The notes: generated by a model not told the origin, from the letters alone. A DNA stretch of 64,000 nt from Streptomyces sp. MA5143a (GCF_900290235.1 NZ_OLMK01000010.1:62001-126000), one strand, 5' to 3'. Counted from the stretch's first letter, positions 18,084 through 27,485 are shown. Program-made: numbers and translations.

Positions 18084-19094
18084 TCAGCTCGCGTTCTTGC
18101 GGACCTCCTCCAGCCGGACCGGGCGGCCCTCGGCGACCGACAGGGTGCACGCCTCGGCGATCCAGCTGGCCTCGATCGCGTCGGCGACCGTGCAGGGGGA
18201 GGGGCGGGTGCCCGCGACGACCTCGGTGAACGCGGTCAGTTCGGCGCGGTACGCGGGGGCGAAGCGGTCCATGAAGAAGTTGTGCGGCGGACCCGCCGGG
18301 AACGTCACGCCCGGCTCCGCCGAGCGCAGGGGGAGCTGGCCGTCGAGGCCCGCCGCGATGCTGTCCTTCATCCCGTGCACCTCAAGGCGCACGTCGTACC
18401 CGCGGGCGTTGTGGCGGGTGTTGGAGATGACGCCGATCGTGCCGTCGTCGAACGTGAGCAGCGACGACGCCGTGTCGACGTCACCGGCCTCCTTGATGTA
18501 CTCCGCGCCCTTGTTGCCACCCGTCGCGTACACCTCCACGACCTCGCGGCCCGTCACCCAGCGCACGATGTCGAAGTCGTGCACCGCGCAGTCCCGGAAG
18601 ATGCCGCCCGACACCGCCACGTACGCCGCCGGCGGCGGAGCCGGGTCCAGCGTCGTCGACCGCACGGTGTGCAGCGCGCCCAGCTCACCGCTGAGCACCG
18701 CCTCACGCGCGGTCATACAGCCCGCGTCGAAGCGGCGGTTGTAGCCGATCTGCACCTCGATGCCGCTGTCCCGGACGGCGCGCAGCACGGTGAGGCTGTC
18801 CTCCACCGTCTTCGCCACCGGCTTCTCGCAGAACACCGGGATGCCCGCCTCGACGGCGGCGAGGATCAGTCCGGGGTGCGCGTCCGTCGCCGCCGTGATC
18901 ACGACTCCGTCGATCCCGGAGGCGAACACCGCCTCCGGGGAGTCGGCGACCGTGGCGCCGAACTTCTCCGCCGCCGAGGCCGCCGCCGCGGCCACCGGGT
19001 CGGAGACCACCAGCTCCTCCACGACGTCCAGCCCGGACAGAGTCCCGGCGTGGAAGGCTCCGATACGGCCCAGCCCCAGGATGCCAATGCGCAT
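18084..19094 (-). CDS. Gfo/Idh/MocA oxidoreductase (inositol dehydrogenase-like)
   Basis: A 336-residue NAD(P)-dependent sugar or cyclitol dehydrogenase. N-terminal Rossmann motif GILGLGRIGAFHAGTL, the family motif CEKPVAKTVEDSL with catalytic Lys (about 97), GYNRRFD, and HDFDIVRWVTGREV. Closest in pattern to myo-inositol 2-dehydrogenases (IolG). It is the last gene of a minus-strand run after an SDR and a PhyH oxygenase, 82 bases behind the SDR, and has SD GAAAGGGAC. The set is probably controlled by the divergent LacI protein. The true substrate may be a sugar other than inositol. Confidence 0.87.
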   Translation of the reverse strand: MRIGILGLGRIGAFHAGTLSGLDVVEELVVSDPVAAAAASAAEKFGATVADSPEAVFASGIDGVVITAATDAHPGLILAAVEAGIPVFCEKPVAKTVEDSLTVLRAVRDSGIEVQIGYNRRFDAGCMTAREAVLSGELGALHTVRSTTLDPAPPPAAYVAVSGGIFRDCAVHDFDIVRWVTGREVVEVYATGGNKGAEYIKEAGDVDTASSLLTFDDGTIGVISNTRHNARGYDVRLEVHGMKDSIAAGLDGQLPLRSAEPGVTFPAGPPHNFFMDRFAPAYRAELTAFTEVVAGTRPSPCTVADAIEASWIAEACTLSVAEGRPVRLEEVRKNAS

Positions 19095-19176
19095 GATCGA
19101 GTGTCCCTTTCAGATGTACGGGGGGAGAGAAGGAGGAGAAGGAAAACGGGGAGAAGGGTAGGTGCGGGTCAGAGGG

Positions 19177-19938
19177 TCAGTCGGTCGCGCCGACCACGTT
19201 CTGGTCCCAGTCGATCAGTGAACCGGTGACCACACCACTGCGGTCGGACAGCAGGAACACGACGAAGTCGGCGATCTCGTCGACCTGCCCGAGCTTCCCC
19301 ATCGGCAGCCGCTCGGCCGCCCGTTCCCGCCAGTCGTCGCCCGCGTCGTGGAACTCCCGCTGGACCGCGTCCTCGCCCTCGGTCTCCGTCCAGCCGATGT
19401 TGAGGTCGTTGATCCGGATCCGGTCCCAGCGGTGGGCGTGGGCGGCGTTCCGTGTGAGGCCCGCCAGGCCGGCCTTAGCGGCGGAGTACGGCGCGAGGAA
19501 CGGAGGGCCGCCGTGCGCGCAGTTCGAGCCGATGTTGACGATCGTGCCGGGCGCCCCGCGGGCCACCAGATGCGCCACCACCGCCTGCATGGCGAAGAAG
19601 GGGGCGCGCAGGTTGATCGCGATGTGCGCGTCGAACAGCTCCGGCGAGGTGTCGAGCAGCGAGCCGCGCGAGGTCAGCCCGGCCGCGTTCACCAGGCTGT
19701 CGACCCGGCCGTGTGCCGCGATCACCTCGTCCACGCTGGAGCGCACCCCCTCCGGGTCGGCGAGGTCCGCCTGTACGAACGTGGCTCCGGTCCGAGCCGC
19801 CAGCTTCTCGCCGACCTCGGCGCGGCGGCCCGTGAACGCGACGGTCGCGCCCTCGCGCAGGGCCGCGCGGACGATGCCCGCGCCGACGCCCTGGCTGCCG
19901 CCGTTGACGAGGACGACCTTGTCCTCCAGGAGTGCCAT
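19177..19938 (-). CDS. Short-chain dehydrogenase/reductase
   Basis: 253 residues, the classical SDR length. Cofactor motif VNGGSQGVGAGI, NAAG at about 87, catalytic Ser in NIGSNCAHGG, and YSAAK with catalytic Tyr and Lys near 153. TGRR after beta-2 suggests NADP(H). It lies between the PhyH and Gfo/Idh genes in one transcript and probably oxidises or reduces the same sugar or cyclitol. SD AAAGGAAG. Confidence 0.88.
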   Translation of the reverse strand: MALLEDKVVLVNGGSQGVGAGIVRAALREGATVAFTGRRAEVGEKLAARTGATFVQADLADPEGVRSSVDEVIAAHGRVDSLVNAAGLTSRGSLLDTSPELFDAHIAINLRAPFFAMQAVVAHLVARGAPGTIVNIGSNCAHGGPPFLAPYSAAKAGLAGLTRNAAHAHRWDRIRINDLNIGWTETEGEDAVQREFHDAGDDWRERAAERLPMGKLGQVDEIADFVVFLLSDRSGVVTGSLIDWDQNVVGATD

Positions 19939-20010
19939 CCGGGGGTGCTTCCTTTCGTTCGAGCCCGGCGCTTCGGCCGACGGGCGGTGCGGCCGGCGAA
20001 ACCGGCGCCG

Positions 20011-20090
20011 GCGGTTCAGGTACGGCGCCGGCGTTCAGGCACGGCGCGGGCGGTTCACGTACTGCCCCCGCGGTTCAGGTGCGGCGTCGT
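20011..20090. repeat. Four imperfect 20-bp tandem repeats
   Basis: Units begin at 20011, 20031, 20051 and 20071 around a core CGGTTCAGGTACGGCGCC. The last unit runs into the 3' end of the PhyH gene and contains its stop codon (TCA on the plus strand). Repeated stop-bearing units suggest slippage-type expansion of the gene end. Confidence 0.7.
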
Positions 20091-21241
20091 TCCGCGCCCG
20101 TCCGTAGTTCCTCGCGCAGTCGCGCGGGGCTCCACTCCTCCGTCACCGCACGCCACAGCGTGTCCGCCTGGGACGGCGGGGCGAGTCCGTCGACCGGTGG
20201 GTCCCGGTCCAGGTTCGTGGGGAACGCGTAACCCTCGGCGGTGGCCGCGACCACGCGGCGCAGCGCGTCCTCGGGGGCGCCGTCGGCCTTGCGCGCCAGC
20301 AGGACCGGGAACACGGCGTTCGCCATGGCCTCGCGGTCCACCGTCTCCATCGCCCGGCCGAACGCGGAGGAGACCTGGAGCAGGTTCGCCATCCGCCGGA
20401 TGTCCGTCGACCGGTTGTGCCCGGCGGCGTGGAACAGCGCCGGGTTGAAGAAGACCGCGTCGCCCTTCTCCAGCGGGAGCTGCACGTGGTGGGCGTCGAA
20501 GTACGCGGCGAACTCGGGCAGCCGCCAGGCCAGGTACCCGGGCTCGTACGTCTGCGAGTACGGCAGGTACAGGGTCGGGCCGGACTCGACGGGCATGTCG
20601 CAGTGGGCGACCGCTCCCTGGAGGGTCAGCACGGGGGAGAGGCGGTGGACGTGCGCCGGGTACCCCGCCGCCCGCTGTCGGCCGAGGAAGCCGAGGTGGT
20701 AGTCGCGGTGCGGGCTCTGCGCCGCGCCGCCCGGGTTGACCACGTTGATCTGCGAGGTCACCTGGTAGCCGGGGCCGAGCCACGCCTCGGAGACCAGCGC
20801 CAGCATGTCGTTGGCGTAGTAGTCGGCGAACGCCTCCGGGGTGCGCAGGGCCGTCTTCTCCAGCGCGTTCCACACCCGGTCGTTGGCGCCGGGCTTCGCG
20901 AAGTGGTCGCTGCGGGCCGACCCGGAGGCCCGTTCCTCCTCGATCAGTGCCGTGAAGGCGGCGGTGGCCGCGTCCACGACCCGCGGGTCCGGGAAGGCCC
21001 GCTTGAGGACGACGACACCGGGACCGTCGAGCATCGCCCGGACCAGCTCGACCTGCACGGCGCGGCGGTCCGACGCCGCGCGGAGCCGCTCGCTGTCGTA
21101 GACGGGGACGTTCCGCTCGACGCCCTCCGCGTACGGGTGGTCGCGGGGATCGGTGGTGCGCTCGACCAGGGCGCGGAACACGACGAGGTCGCAGTCCTCC
21201 TCGGACAGCCAGATCGCCGAGCCCGCAGCGGTGAGGGCCAT
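20075..21241 (-). CDS. Phytanoyl-CoA dioxygenase (PhyH) family oxygenase
   Basis: 388 residues, longer than the PhyH at 13620. Iron ligands: SPHRDYH (His-x-Asp, about 182) and the distal His in FHAAGHNRSTD (about 266-269) with the following Arg as 2-oxoglutarate anchor. First gene of an operon with the SDR and Gfo/Idh genes, with SD AGGGAAAGGA. The divergent LacI protein is the likely regulator. An oxygenase plus two dehydrogenases suggests stepwise oxidation of a polyol or of a modified sugar. The substrate is unknown. Confidence 0.85.
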   Translation of the reverse strand: MALTAAGSAIWLSEEDCDLVVFRALVERTTDPRDHPYAEGVERNVPVYDSERLRAASDRRAVQVELVRAMLDGPGVVVLKRAFPDPRVVDAATAAFTALIEEERASGSARSDHFAKPGANDRVWNALEKTALRTPEAFADYYANDMLALVSEAWLGPGYQVTSQINVVNPGGAAQSPHRDYHLGFLGRQRAAGYPAHVHRLSPVLTLQGAVAHCDMPVESGPTLYLPYSQTYEPGYLAWRLPEFAAYFDAHHVQLPLEKGDAVFFNPALFHAAGHNRSTDIRRMANLLQVSSAFGRAMETVDREAMANAVFPVLLARKADGAPEDALRRVVAATAEGYAFPTNLDRDPPVDGLAPPSQADTLWRAVTEEWSPARLREELRTGAERRRT

Positions 21242-21377
21242 GCCGGGTCCTTTCCCTGGTCTGGTCGGCCGGTCTTTCGTCCAGCCGCCGTCTCTGTCAG
21301 TCTTGGGCCCGGACCACCCTCATTCAACCCTCAGCAGCACCTCAAAAACCCCTCATCCACAGCCGGGAACAACAGCC

Positions 21378-22406
21378 ATGGGACACCCCTACACGATCCG
21401 TGAGATCGCCCGTCAGGCCGGGCTGAGCCTGGCCACGGTCGACCGGGTCCTCAACGGTCGCGGCGGGGTGCGGGAGAGCACCGCCCGCGAGGTCGAGCAG
21501 GCGATCAAGGACCTGGACCGGCAGCGGACCCAGGTGCGCATCGGCGGCCGTACGTTCATGGTCGACATCGTGATGCAGTCGCCGGACCGGTTCTCGACGG
21601 CCGTGCGGGAGGCCCTGGAGGCCGAACTGCCGTCCCTGCACCCGGCGGTGGTGCGCTCCCGCTTCCACTTCCGGGAGACCGGGCCCGCCTCGGAGATGGT
21701 CCGGATGCTCGACCGGATCGGGCGGCGCGGCTCGCAGGGCGTGATCCTCAAGGCCCCCGACGTCCCCGAGGTCACCGCCGCCATCGAACGGCTGGTCGCG
21801 GCCGGCATCCCCGTCGTCACCCTCGCGACGGACCTGCCGAGCAGCCCGCGCAGCGCGTACGTCGGCATCGACAACCGGGCCGCCGGGGCGACCGCCGCGT
21901 ATCTGGTCCGGCAGTGGCTCGGCGACCGGCCCGGCGCCGTCCTGGTGACGATCAGCCGGGGCTTCTACCGCAACGAGGAGGAGCGCGAGATGGGGTTCCG
22001 GGCGGCGATGCGGGCCGCCGAACCGGCCCGGCGGCTCGTCGAGGTCACCGACAGCGACGGCCTCGACGCCACCCAGCGGGACCTGGTCCGGGACGCGCTG
22101 GAGCGGGAGCCGGACCTCGCCGCCGTCTACTCGATCGGCGGCGGCAACACCGCGACACTCGACGCCTTCGCCGCCGCGGGGCGGGAACCGCACGTCTTCG
22201 TCGCGCACGACCTGGACCACGACAACACCCGACTGCTGCGGGCCGGCCGACTGTCCGCCGTGCTCCACCACGACCTCCGCCAGGACCTGCGCCGCGCCTG
22301 CCAGACCATCATGCGCGCCCACCAGGCCCTCCCGGAGGAGGGCCCGTCCCTCCCCTCGGCGATCCAGGTGGTCACGCCGTACAACATGCCGCCGGGGAAC
22401 GGATAG
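21378..22406 (+). CDS. LacI-family regulator of the PhyH/SDR/Gfo operon
   Basis: A 342-residue LacI/GalR protein: helix-turn-helix YTIREIARQAGLSLATVDRVLNGRGGVRE at the N-terminus, then a sugar-binding domain (VYSIGGGNTATLDAFAAAG, FVAHDLDHDN). ATG 21378 opens the helix-turn-helix. The open frame further upstream is ignored. It is divergent from the PhyH operon with 136 bases between starts, where CCCTCA occurs three times but I see no palindrome. The ligand is presumably the catabolised sugar. Confidence 0.88.
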   Translation: MGHPYTIREIARQAGLSLATVDRVLNGRGGVRESTAREVEQAIKDLDRQRTQVRIGGRTFMVDIVMQSPDRFSTAVREALEAELPSLHPAVVRSRFHFRETGPASEMVRMLDRIGRRGSQGVILKAPDVPEVTAAIERLVAAGIPVVTLATDLPSSPRSAYVGIDNRAAGATAAYLVRQWLGDRPGAVLVTISRGFYRNEEEREMGFRAAMRAAEPARRLVEVTDSDGLDATQRDLVRDALEREPDLAAVYSIGGGNTATLDAFAAAGREPHVFVAHDLDHDNTRLLRAGRLSAVLHHDLRQDLRRACQTIMRAHQALPEEGPSLPSAIQVVTPYNMPPGNG

Positions 22407-22822
22407 GAACATCGCGACCTTGTACATGGCCGGGCGGGTGGCCGTCGGCGGCCGCACCTTCGGCCTGCGCCTTGGGCTGGTGCAGCACGCCCCCGCCGGC
22501 GAAGGGGCATCGAAGTGCGTCTCCAGGGGAAACCGGGCCGGGGATCGTGTCCCACACCGCCGGGTCGTCAGGGTAGAACCGGACCGTGTCCCCGTCCGGG
22601 CTCGTCTTCGCGACACCACGCTGCGAGGGTCGGTGACGAAGCACCGGTAGAAGTCCGTGGTGCTCTCGATCGGAGACAGCCCACGCACGGCAACGACGCA
22701 CAAATGCGCCGACCAGGAGAAAGTATTGCCAATTTCTTTCTTTCGGCGACAATGTGCATATGCTGCGGGTGTACGCCGTTTGGACGGTGCAACAACCGTT
22801 CCGTGGCTGAAAGTTGTGGTCC
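22407..22822. other. Gene-poor junction at the edge of a lower-GC island
   Basis: There is no gene I can support. On the minus strand two frames together read ESTTDFYRCFVTDPR and then GVAKTSPDGDTVRFYPDDPAVWDT, which looks like coding DNA broken by a frameshift (about 22500-22690). I recognise no family. From about 22715 the sequence turns AT-richer (CCAATTTCTTTCTTTC), marking the start of the NACHT/MFS island and probably its promoter. Confidence 0.4.
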
Positions 22823-25800
22823 ATGTCGGGGAAGACGGTCGGGCTGATCACGGCAATCGTGATTCCACCATCGGTGGCAGCGGGGCTGTGGCGGTCGTTG
22901 ATGATGGAGCACCCTGCGGTGGCTGTGCTTCTTCTTCTGACGTACGAGGCGTTGGTTGCGTTGGTGGCGTTCGCCGGGAAGATCATCGAACAACTGGCGA
23001 AGCGCTGGGAACAACGAATCGTCGATAGTATCGACCAGGCGCTGGGGCTGAGGTTCTCACGCTTCCCCGAACGCTATCGTGCAGCCCTGCTCGGAAGTCT
23101 GCGGTATATCGATCTCAAAGGGTTTGAGACGATCGGCTTCTACACGCCTGAGTTGGACGAGGTGTTCATCCAGGTGAGCCTTGCTCACCAAACACCGGAC
23201 GGCGCCGAGACGAGCCTTCTCGCTCATCTTCCCCATGACGTGACCGACCGCCATGTGCTGGGCGACCTTCTCGATCGCCGCCAACCCGTGGTGCTCGCGA
23301 TTGTCGGCCCTCCTGGGAGTGGGAAGACAACGCTGCTACGGCGTACCGCACGGCAGATCTGCGAGGAGCACCGGGGCCGTCGCCGAGCCGTCCCCGTTCT
23401 GCTGTTCTTCCGTGACCACGTGGACACCGTACTCGACACGCCAGGTGTGACCCTGGCCGATCTGGTCCGGGAGACCCTTGAACGGGGGATCAGCGAACCG
23501 GCTGGTTGGTTCGAGCAGAAACTGCGGGACGGTGACTGTGTGGTCCTGCTCGACGGACTTGACGAAGTGGCGAGGCAGGACGACCGGAAGGCGATGGCTG
23601 TCTGGGTGGAGCGCCAGATCGCGTTGTACCCCTTGAATGACTACGTCCTTACCTCTCGTCCCCAGGGATATCTGTCGGCGCGCGTCAACGGCGCGGCAGT
23701 ACTCCAGGTTCGAAGCCTCACCGACGAACAGGTGCTCTCATTCGTGCGCGGCTGGTATCTCGCAGTCGAAAGACACGCCGCGGGCACGGAGAACGCGGAA
23801 GTCCGCCACAAGGCCGAAACGGCCACCGGTGATCTCTTGGAGCGGCTCAACCATGCACCGGCGCTGCTCGACCTGACGGTCAACCCCATGCTGCTCACGA
23901 TGATCGCGAACGTCCATCGCCATCGTGGTGCGCTCCCTGGCAGCCGGGCACGACTGTATGGCGAAATCTGTCAGGTCATCCTCTGGCGACGGCCGGAGGA
24001 GAAGGGAATCCTCAGCCACCTGAGCGGTGACGGGAAGGAGATCCTGCTCCGCGGTCTGGCCTTCTCCATGATGGAACAGCGCGTCCGGGATCTCCCCAGG
24101 CCGGCGGTTCTGTCCGTGATCGAACCCATGCTGCGGCGAATGCCCACGATCTTGACCGCGGAGGAATTCCTGGCCGACGTGGGCTCGAACGGACTGCTCA
24201 TCGAACGCGAAAGCGGCCTGTACGCCTTCTCCCACCACACTTTTCAGGAATACCTCGCCGCCGCACACATCCGTGACACCGGGCAGTCCCAACTGCTTGC
24301 CGATAGTGTCGATGACGTCTGGTGGCGCGAGTCCACTCTGCTGTACGTGGTCGGCGCCGACGCCGACGCCATCGTCGAGGCCGGTCTCGAATCAGGGACC
24401 GTCACCGCGTTGTCGCTGGCCTTTGACTGCGTCGAACAGGCCAGCCACCTCGCGCCGGAACTGCGTACCCGCATGGACGACCTGCTCGGTTCGGCATTCG
24501 GTTCGGCCACGGATCCGGACCGGCTGCGGCTGATGGCCAGCGTCATGGCCATACGCCAGTTACGCCACCTCGTGCGGACTGAAGGCGGCGGCCGTGTCTG
24601 TACCCGTCCGGTCACCAAGGGCCTCTATTGGCTGTTCCGGCAGGACACCGGAGCGCTGCCCCCCGACGGCGCCGACACGACTGATGGCATGGTCGAGTCC
24701 GCTCCTGGCAGATCCGACGCGGAACTACCGGTCACCGGTGTCCGTGCACCAGCCGCGGCAGCTTTCGTCCGCTGGGTGAACGGCATCTCGGGCAATACTC
24801 CCGGCTACCGGTTGCCCAGTTGCTCGGAGATCGAGGATCCGGCCGTCCTGCGCGTCAGGAGGTTCACCCGGAGTGACACCCCGCCCGAGAGCCTGTGGCT
24901 CGCACCGGAAAGCCAACCTGGCCGGCCTCAGCTGTGGGTTCCTCCGGATCGCCCTCATCCGTACGCGACGAACTCCGCCGACCTGGGGCAGCTCGTCACA
25001 CGGGACCTGCGGAGCGCCGAGCCTGCCCTCCTACGCCTGCTGCTGCTCCGGGCGATCGTCTCCGTACGGCTCCTCCCGCGAACCGTGGCCTTGGCACCGC
25101 CCCTGGACGTGGGCGTAGGCAATGTTCTGGACCACCTCCACGACCTTGCCCAGACGCTCAGACACGTGATCGCGCTCGATTCCGCCGACGGGAGTCGCCT
25201 CGCCGGCCCGCTCGCCCTCGTCGACCTGCTCACCGTCGAGGCCCGCCACGGCCGACGATCCCCGCACACACGCCATATCGACTCCGAGTTGCTGGGACCG
25301 CTGATCGACGGTCTGGAGAACCGTCGTATCGGAGATCCGGCCGATACGGTCGACTTGGTCCTCCCTGCAACCACGGTCATGACCCTGGAGCTGGCTTCCG
25401 AGTACACATTCGAGCGCGCGCTCACCTGGGTAATGGGGACCGCAATGGCGTCCACGTTGACGCATATGCTTCGCACTAGCGTCCAGCCAAGTTCCTGGTT
25501 CACGGACTTCTCGCGTAAGTTCATCGACGGAACGTTCGGTGAAGGTGTCCGTAGCCGCTTGTCGCCGGACGACCTGGCAGACCTTACGGAGGACACGCGC
25601 AGGGCGTTTACCGAGTTGTTCGGGCCGCCGAGTGGGACTGCGCCGCCTTCCTGGGCAAACAAAATGATCCAGGAGTTCCACCGGGCCGCGATTCCCCTGT
25701 TCGAAGGCAGGCGCAACATCACTTCCCGGGCCGCGAGTGAGCTACGGATCTCGGCCCTGTGCCTGGCCGTCGAGGCTGAAGTCTGTCGGGCACCCGATCT

Positions 25801-25903
25801 CGGCGCGTCCTTTCGCCGCATCGCGAGCGGTGTGACTCTGCTGCAGGAACGGGCAGCCGGTCGCCGGGTTCCGGACGAAGTAATAGTGCTGGCGACTCTG
25901 TGA
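22823..25903 (+). CDS. Membrane-anchored NACHT NTPase with FGE-like module
   Basis: 1,026 residues. Two hydrophobic N-terminal segments (about 5-25 and 31-53) are followed by a NACHT ATPase: Walker A VGPPGSGKTTLLRR near 160, Walker B CVVLLDGLDEVA near 240, sensor region YVLTSRPQGYL, and winged-helix end SHHTFQEYLAA near 470. Residues about 630-670 (LPVTGVRAPAAAAFVRWV...GYRLPSCSEIEDP) resemble the formylglycine-generating-enzyme fold. ATG 22823 is preferred over TTG 22814. Bacterial NACHT proteins of this kind are known antiphage sensors, and defence is inferred here, not shown. GC is lower than in flanking genes, suggesting transfer. Confidence 0.85.
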   Translation: MSGKTVGLITAIVIPPSVAAGLWRSLMMEHPAVAVLLLLTYEALVALVAFAGKIIEQLAKRWEQRIVDSIDQALGLRFSRFPERYRAALLGSLRYIDLKGFETIGFYTPELDEVFIQVSLAHQTPDGAETSLLAHLPHDVTDRHVLGDLLDRRQPVVLAIVGPPGSGKTTLLRRTARQICEEHRGRRRAVPVLLFFRDHVDTVLDTPGVTLADLVRETLERGISEPAGWFEQKLRDGDCVVLLDGLDEVARQDDRKAMAVWVERQIALYPLNDYVLTSRPQGYLSARVNGAAVLQVRSLTDEQVLSFVRGWYLAVERHAAGTENAEVRHKAETATGDLLERLNHAPALLDLTVNPMLLTMIANVHRHRGALPGSRARLYGEICQVILWRRPEEKGILSHLSGDGKEILLRGLAFSMMEQRVRDLPRPAVLSVIEPMLRRMPTILTAEEFLADVGSNGLLIERESGLYAFSHHTFQEYLAAAHIRDTGQSQLLADSVDDVWWRESTLLYVVGADADAIVEAGLESGTVTALSLAFDCVEQASHLAPELRTRMDDLLGSAFGSATDPDRLRLMASVMAIRQLRHLVRTEGGGRVCTRPVTKGLYWLFRQDTGALPPDGADTTDGMVESAPGRSDAELPVTGVRAPAAAAFVRWVNGISGNTPGYRLPSCSEIEDPAVLRVRRFTRSDTPPESLWLAPESQPGRPQLWVPPDRPHPYATNSADLGQLVTRDLRSAEPALLRLLLLRAIVSVRLLPRTVALAPPLDVGVGNVLDHLHDLAQTLRHVIALDSADGSRLAGPLALVDLLTVEARHGRRSPHTRHIDSELLGPLIDGLENRRIGDPADTVDLVLPATTVMTLELASEYTFERALTWVMGTAMASTLTHMLRTSVQPSSWFTDFSRKFIDGTFGEGVRSRLSPDDLADLTEDTRRAFTELFGPPSGTAPPSWANKMIQEFHRAAIPLFEGRRNITSRAASELRISALCLAVEAEVCRAPDLGASFRRIASGVTLLQERAAGRRVPDEVIVLATL

Positions 25904-25958
25904 CCACGTCGGAGCAGCTGAAGAAAATGAGCGGAGCGATCCGGGGCCTGGAGGTCGC

Positions 25959-27266
25959 GTGTCACGCAGCAACGGTTCGATCGGACTTGACGTTCCGCAT
26001 GACGACAGGTATCGCCCGTTGTCGCGTCGCGGTCTTTCCGCCGCGTCCATCGGGCATGCCATGGAATGGTTCGATTGGAACTCGTATGTGATCTTCTCCG
26101 TATTCTTTGCTCCTCAATTTTTTCCTTCTGGTAACTCGGATGCCGCGCAGCTCAAGACATTGATGATCTTCGCGATCGGCTTCCTCTTCAGGCCGCTCGG
26201 TGGGATCGTGTTGGGTGGGTTCGCCGACCGGCACGGTCGCCGGAAGGGGCTCACTCTGTCCATGACGCTCATGGCGGGCGGCAGCCTGCTCATCGCGGTC
26301 TGTCCGACGTACGATCAGATCGGGCTGCTGGCTCCGATGACGCTGCTCCTCGCGCGTATGGCCCAGGGGCTGTCCACCGGCGGCGAGATGGCAGCCTCGG
26401 CGGCCTATCTGGCCGAGGTCGCTCCACCAGGCCGCCGCGGCTTCTACTCCAGTTTTTCGTATGTGACCGGAACGCTCGGCAGTATCACCGCGACCCTCCT
26501 CGGCCAGTTGGTTCTCCTATGGCTCGGCGAGGCGGGAATGAGTGACTGGGGCTGGCGAATTCCCTTTGCCTTCGGAAGCGTGATCGGCCTCTGTGCGCTT
26601 TACTTGCGCCGCACCCTGGAAGAGTCCGGACCTTATCTCATGGGGCAGGATCTCAGGGTGAGGCGCCCCACCTGGGAAGTGCTCCGTAGGCACCCGGCAA
26701 GTGGATTGCGAGTGATCGGCTTCACCGTCGGGGCGACAACGGTCTACTACACGTTCCTTGCTTACCTTCCCGGATACGTTCAGCACACGTATGGCGTGTC
26801 TGCCAGTTCTTCCCTGTGGGTCTCAGTCGTCGCCCAGATCGCGATGGTCGTGACACTTCCTCTCCTGGGAGACCTCTCGGACAAAATCGGTCGTAAGCCC
26901 CTGCTCAGCGTCTTCGCGGGCGGCTACCTGGTACTGATCTTTCCGCTGTTCTCGCTCCTCTCCTCCTCCGTGTGGTCTCTTCTCACGGTCATGACCACCG
27001 GGCTGCTGTTGTTCGGGTGCTATGCCGCGATAGCACCTACCGCGATGGCGGAACTCTTTCCCACGCAGGTGCGTTCGGTCGGACTGGGCATGCCCTACTC
27101 GCTTGTGGTGGCGATCTTCGGAGGGACCGCTCCCTACTTGGTCCAGGGATTGACCGAGCGTGGGCACGCACATTGGTTTCCCTGGTATGTGGCCGCGCTG
27201 TGTCTGGTGTCTTTGCTGGTGTATGTGACGACACCGGAGACCAAGGATGTGAACCTGGACCGATGA
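25959..27266 (+). CDS. MFS transporter, metabolite:H+ symporter (MHS) type
   Basis: 435 residues with about 12 membrane segments and MHS-family motifs: MEWFDWNSYVIFSVFFAPQFF in the first helix, GFADRHGRRKGL in loop 2-3 and GDLSDKIGRKPLL in loop 8-9. The family takes up organic acids, amino acids or osmolytes with protons. GTG 25959 has GGAGG 5 bases upstream. It follows the NACHT gene by 55 bases, on the same strand and with the same lower GC and unusual codons (TTT, CTC, AGT), so the two were probably acquired together. A functional link is not evident. Confidence 0.85.
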   Translation: MSRSNGSIGLDVPHDDRYRPLSRRGLSAASIGHAMEWFDWNSYVIFSVFFAPQFFPSGNSDAAQLKTLMIFAIGFLFRPLGGIVLGGFADRHGRRKGLTLSMTLMAGGSLLIAVCPTYDQIGLLAPMTLLLARMAQGLSTGGEMAASAAYLAEVAPPGRRGFYSSFSYVTGTLGSITATLLGQLVLLWLGEAGMSDWGWRIPFAFGSVIGLCALYLRRTLEESGPYLMGQDLRVRRPTWEVLRRHPASGLRVIGFTVGATTVYYTFLAYLPGYVQHTYGVSASSSLWVSVVAQIAMVVTLPLLGDLSDKIGRKPLLSVFAGGYLVLIFPLFSLLSSSVWSLLTVMTTGLLLFGCYAAIAPTAMAELFPTQVRSVGLGMPYSLVVAIFGGTAPYLVQGLTERGHAHWFPWYVAALCLVSLLVYVTTPETKDVNLDR

Positions 27267-27375
27267 TCGATGGATCACCGAACGGCAAAGGGTCCGACTG
27301 GAAAGCCTATGCCGGGGACACCTGCCCCGCTGCCGGGTAGCGTGATCACATGCAGCTGTTTCTGACGCCTCCGCC

Positions 27376-27435
27376 GCCCGCCGCTTAAGGCGGGCAGTCG
27401 TACTCAGCCATCCCGAGGTGCCGGGATGGCTGAGT
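27376..27435. repeat. Two strong adjacent hairpins
   Basis: A 7-bp stem GCCCGCC/GGCGGGC with loop GCTTAA (27376-27395) is followed by a perfect 14-bp stem ACTCAGCCATCCCG/CGGGATGGCTGAGT with a 6-base loop (27402-27435). They lie between the MHS gene and the EamA gene at the edge of the lower-GC island. They may end the upstream transcript or be a leftover mobile-element end. There is no T-run. Confidence 0.55.
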
Positions 27436-27485
27436 GGGTTGCCCACGGAACAGATCGTGCCGGCAACCACTTGAGGAGACCTCAG

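Noticed and set aside
17677..18150. Long minus- and plus-strand frames in the GC-rich spacer
   Set aside because: Driven by CTGCTCGACCC-type simple repeats; only the cold-shock-like part at 17688-17879 has meaningful sequence.
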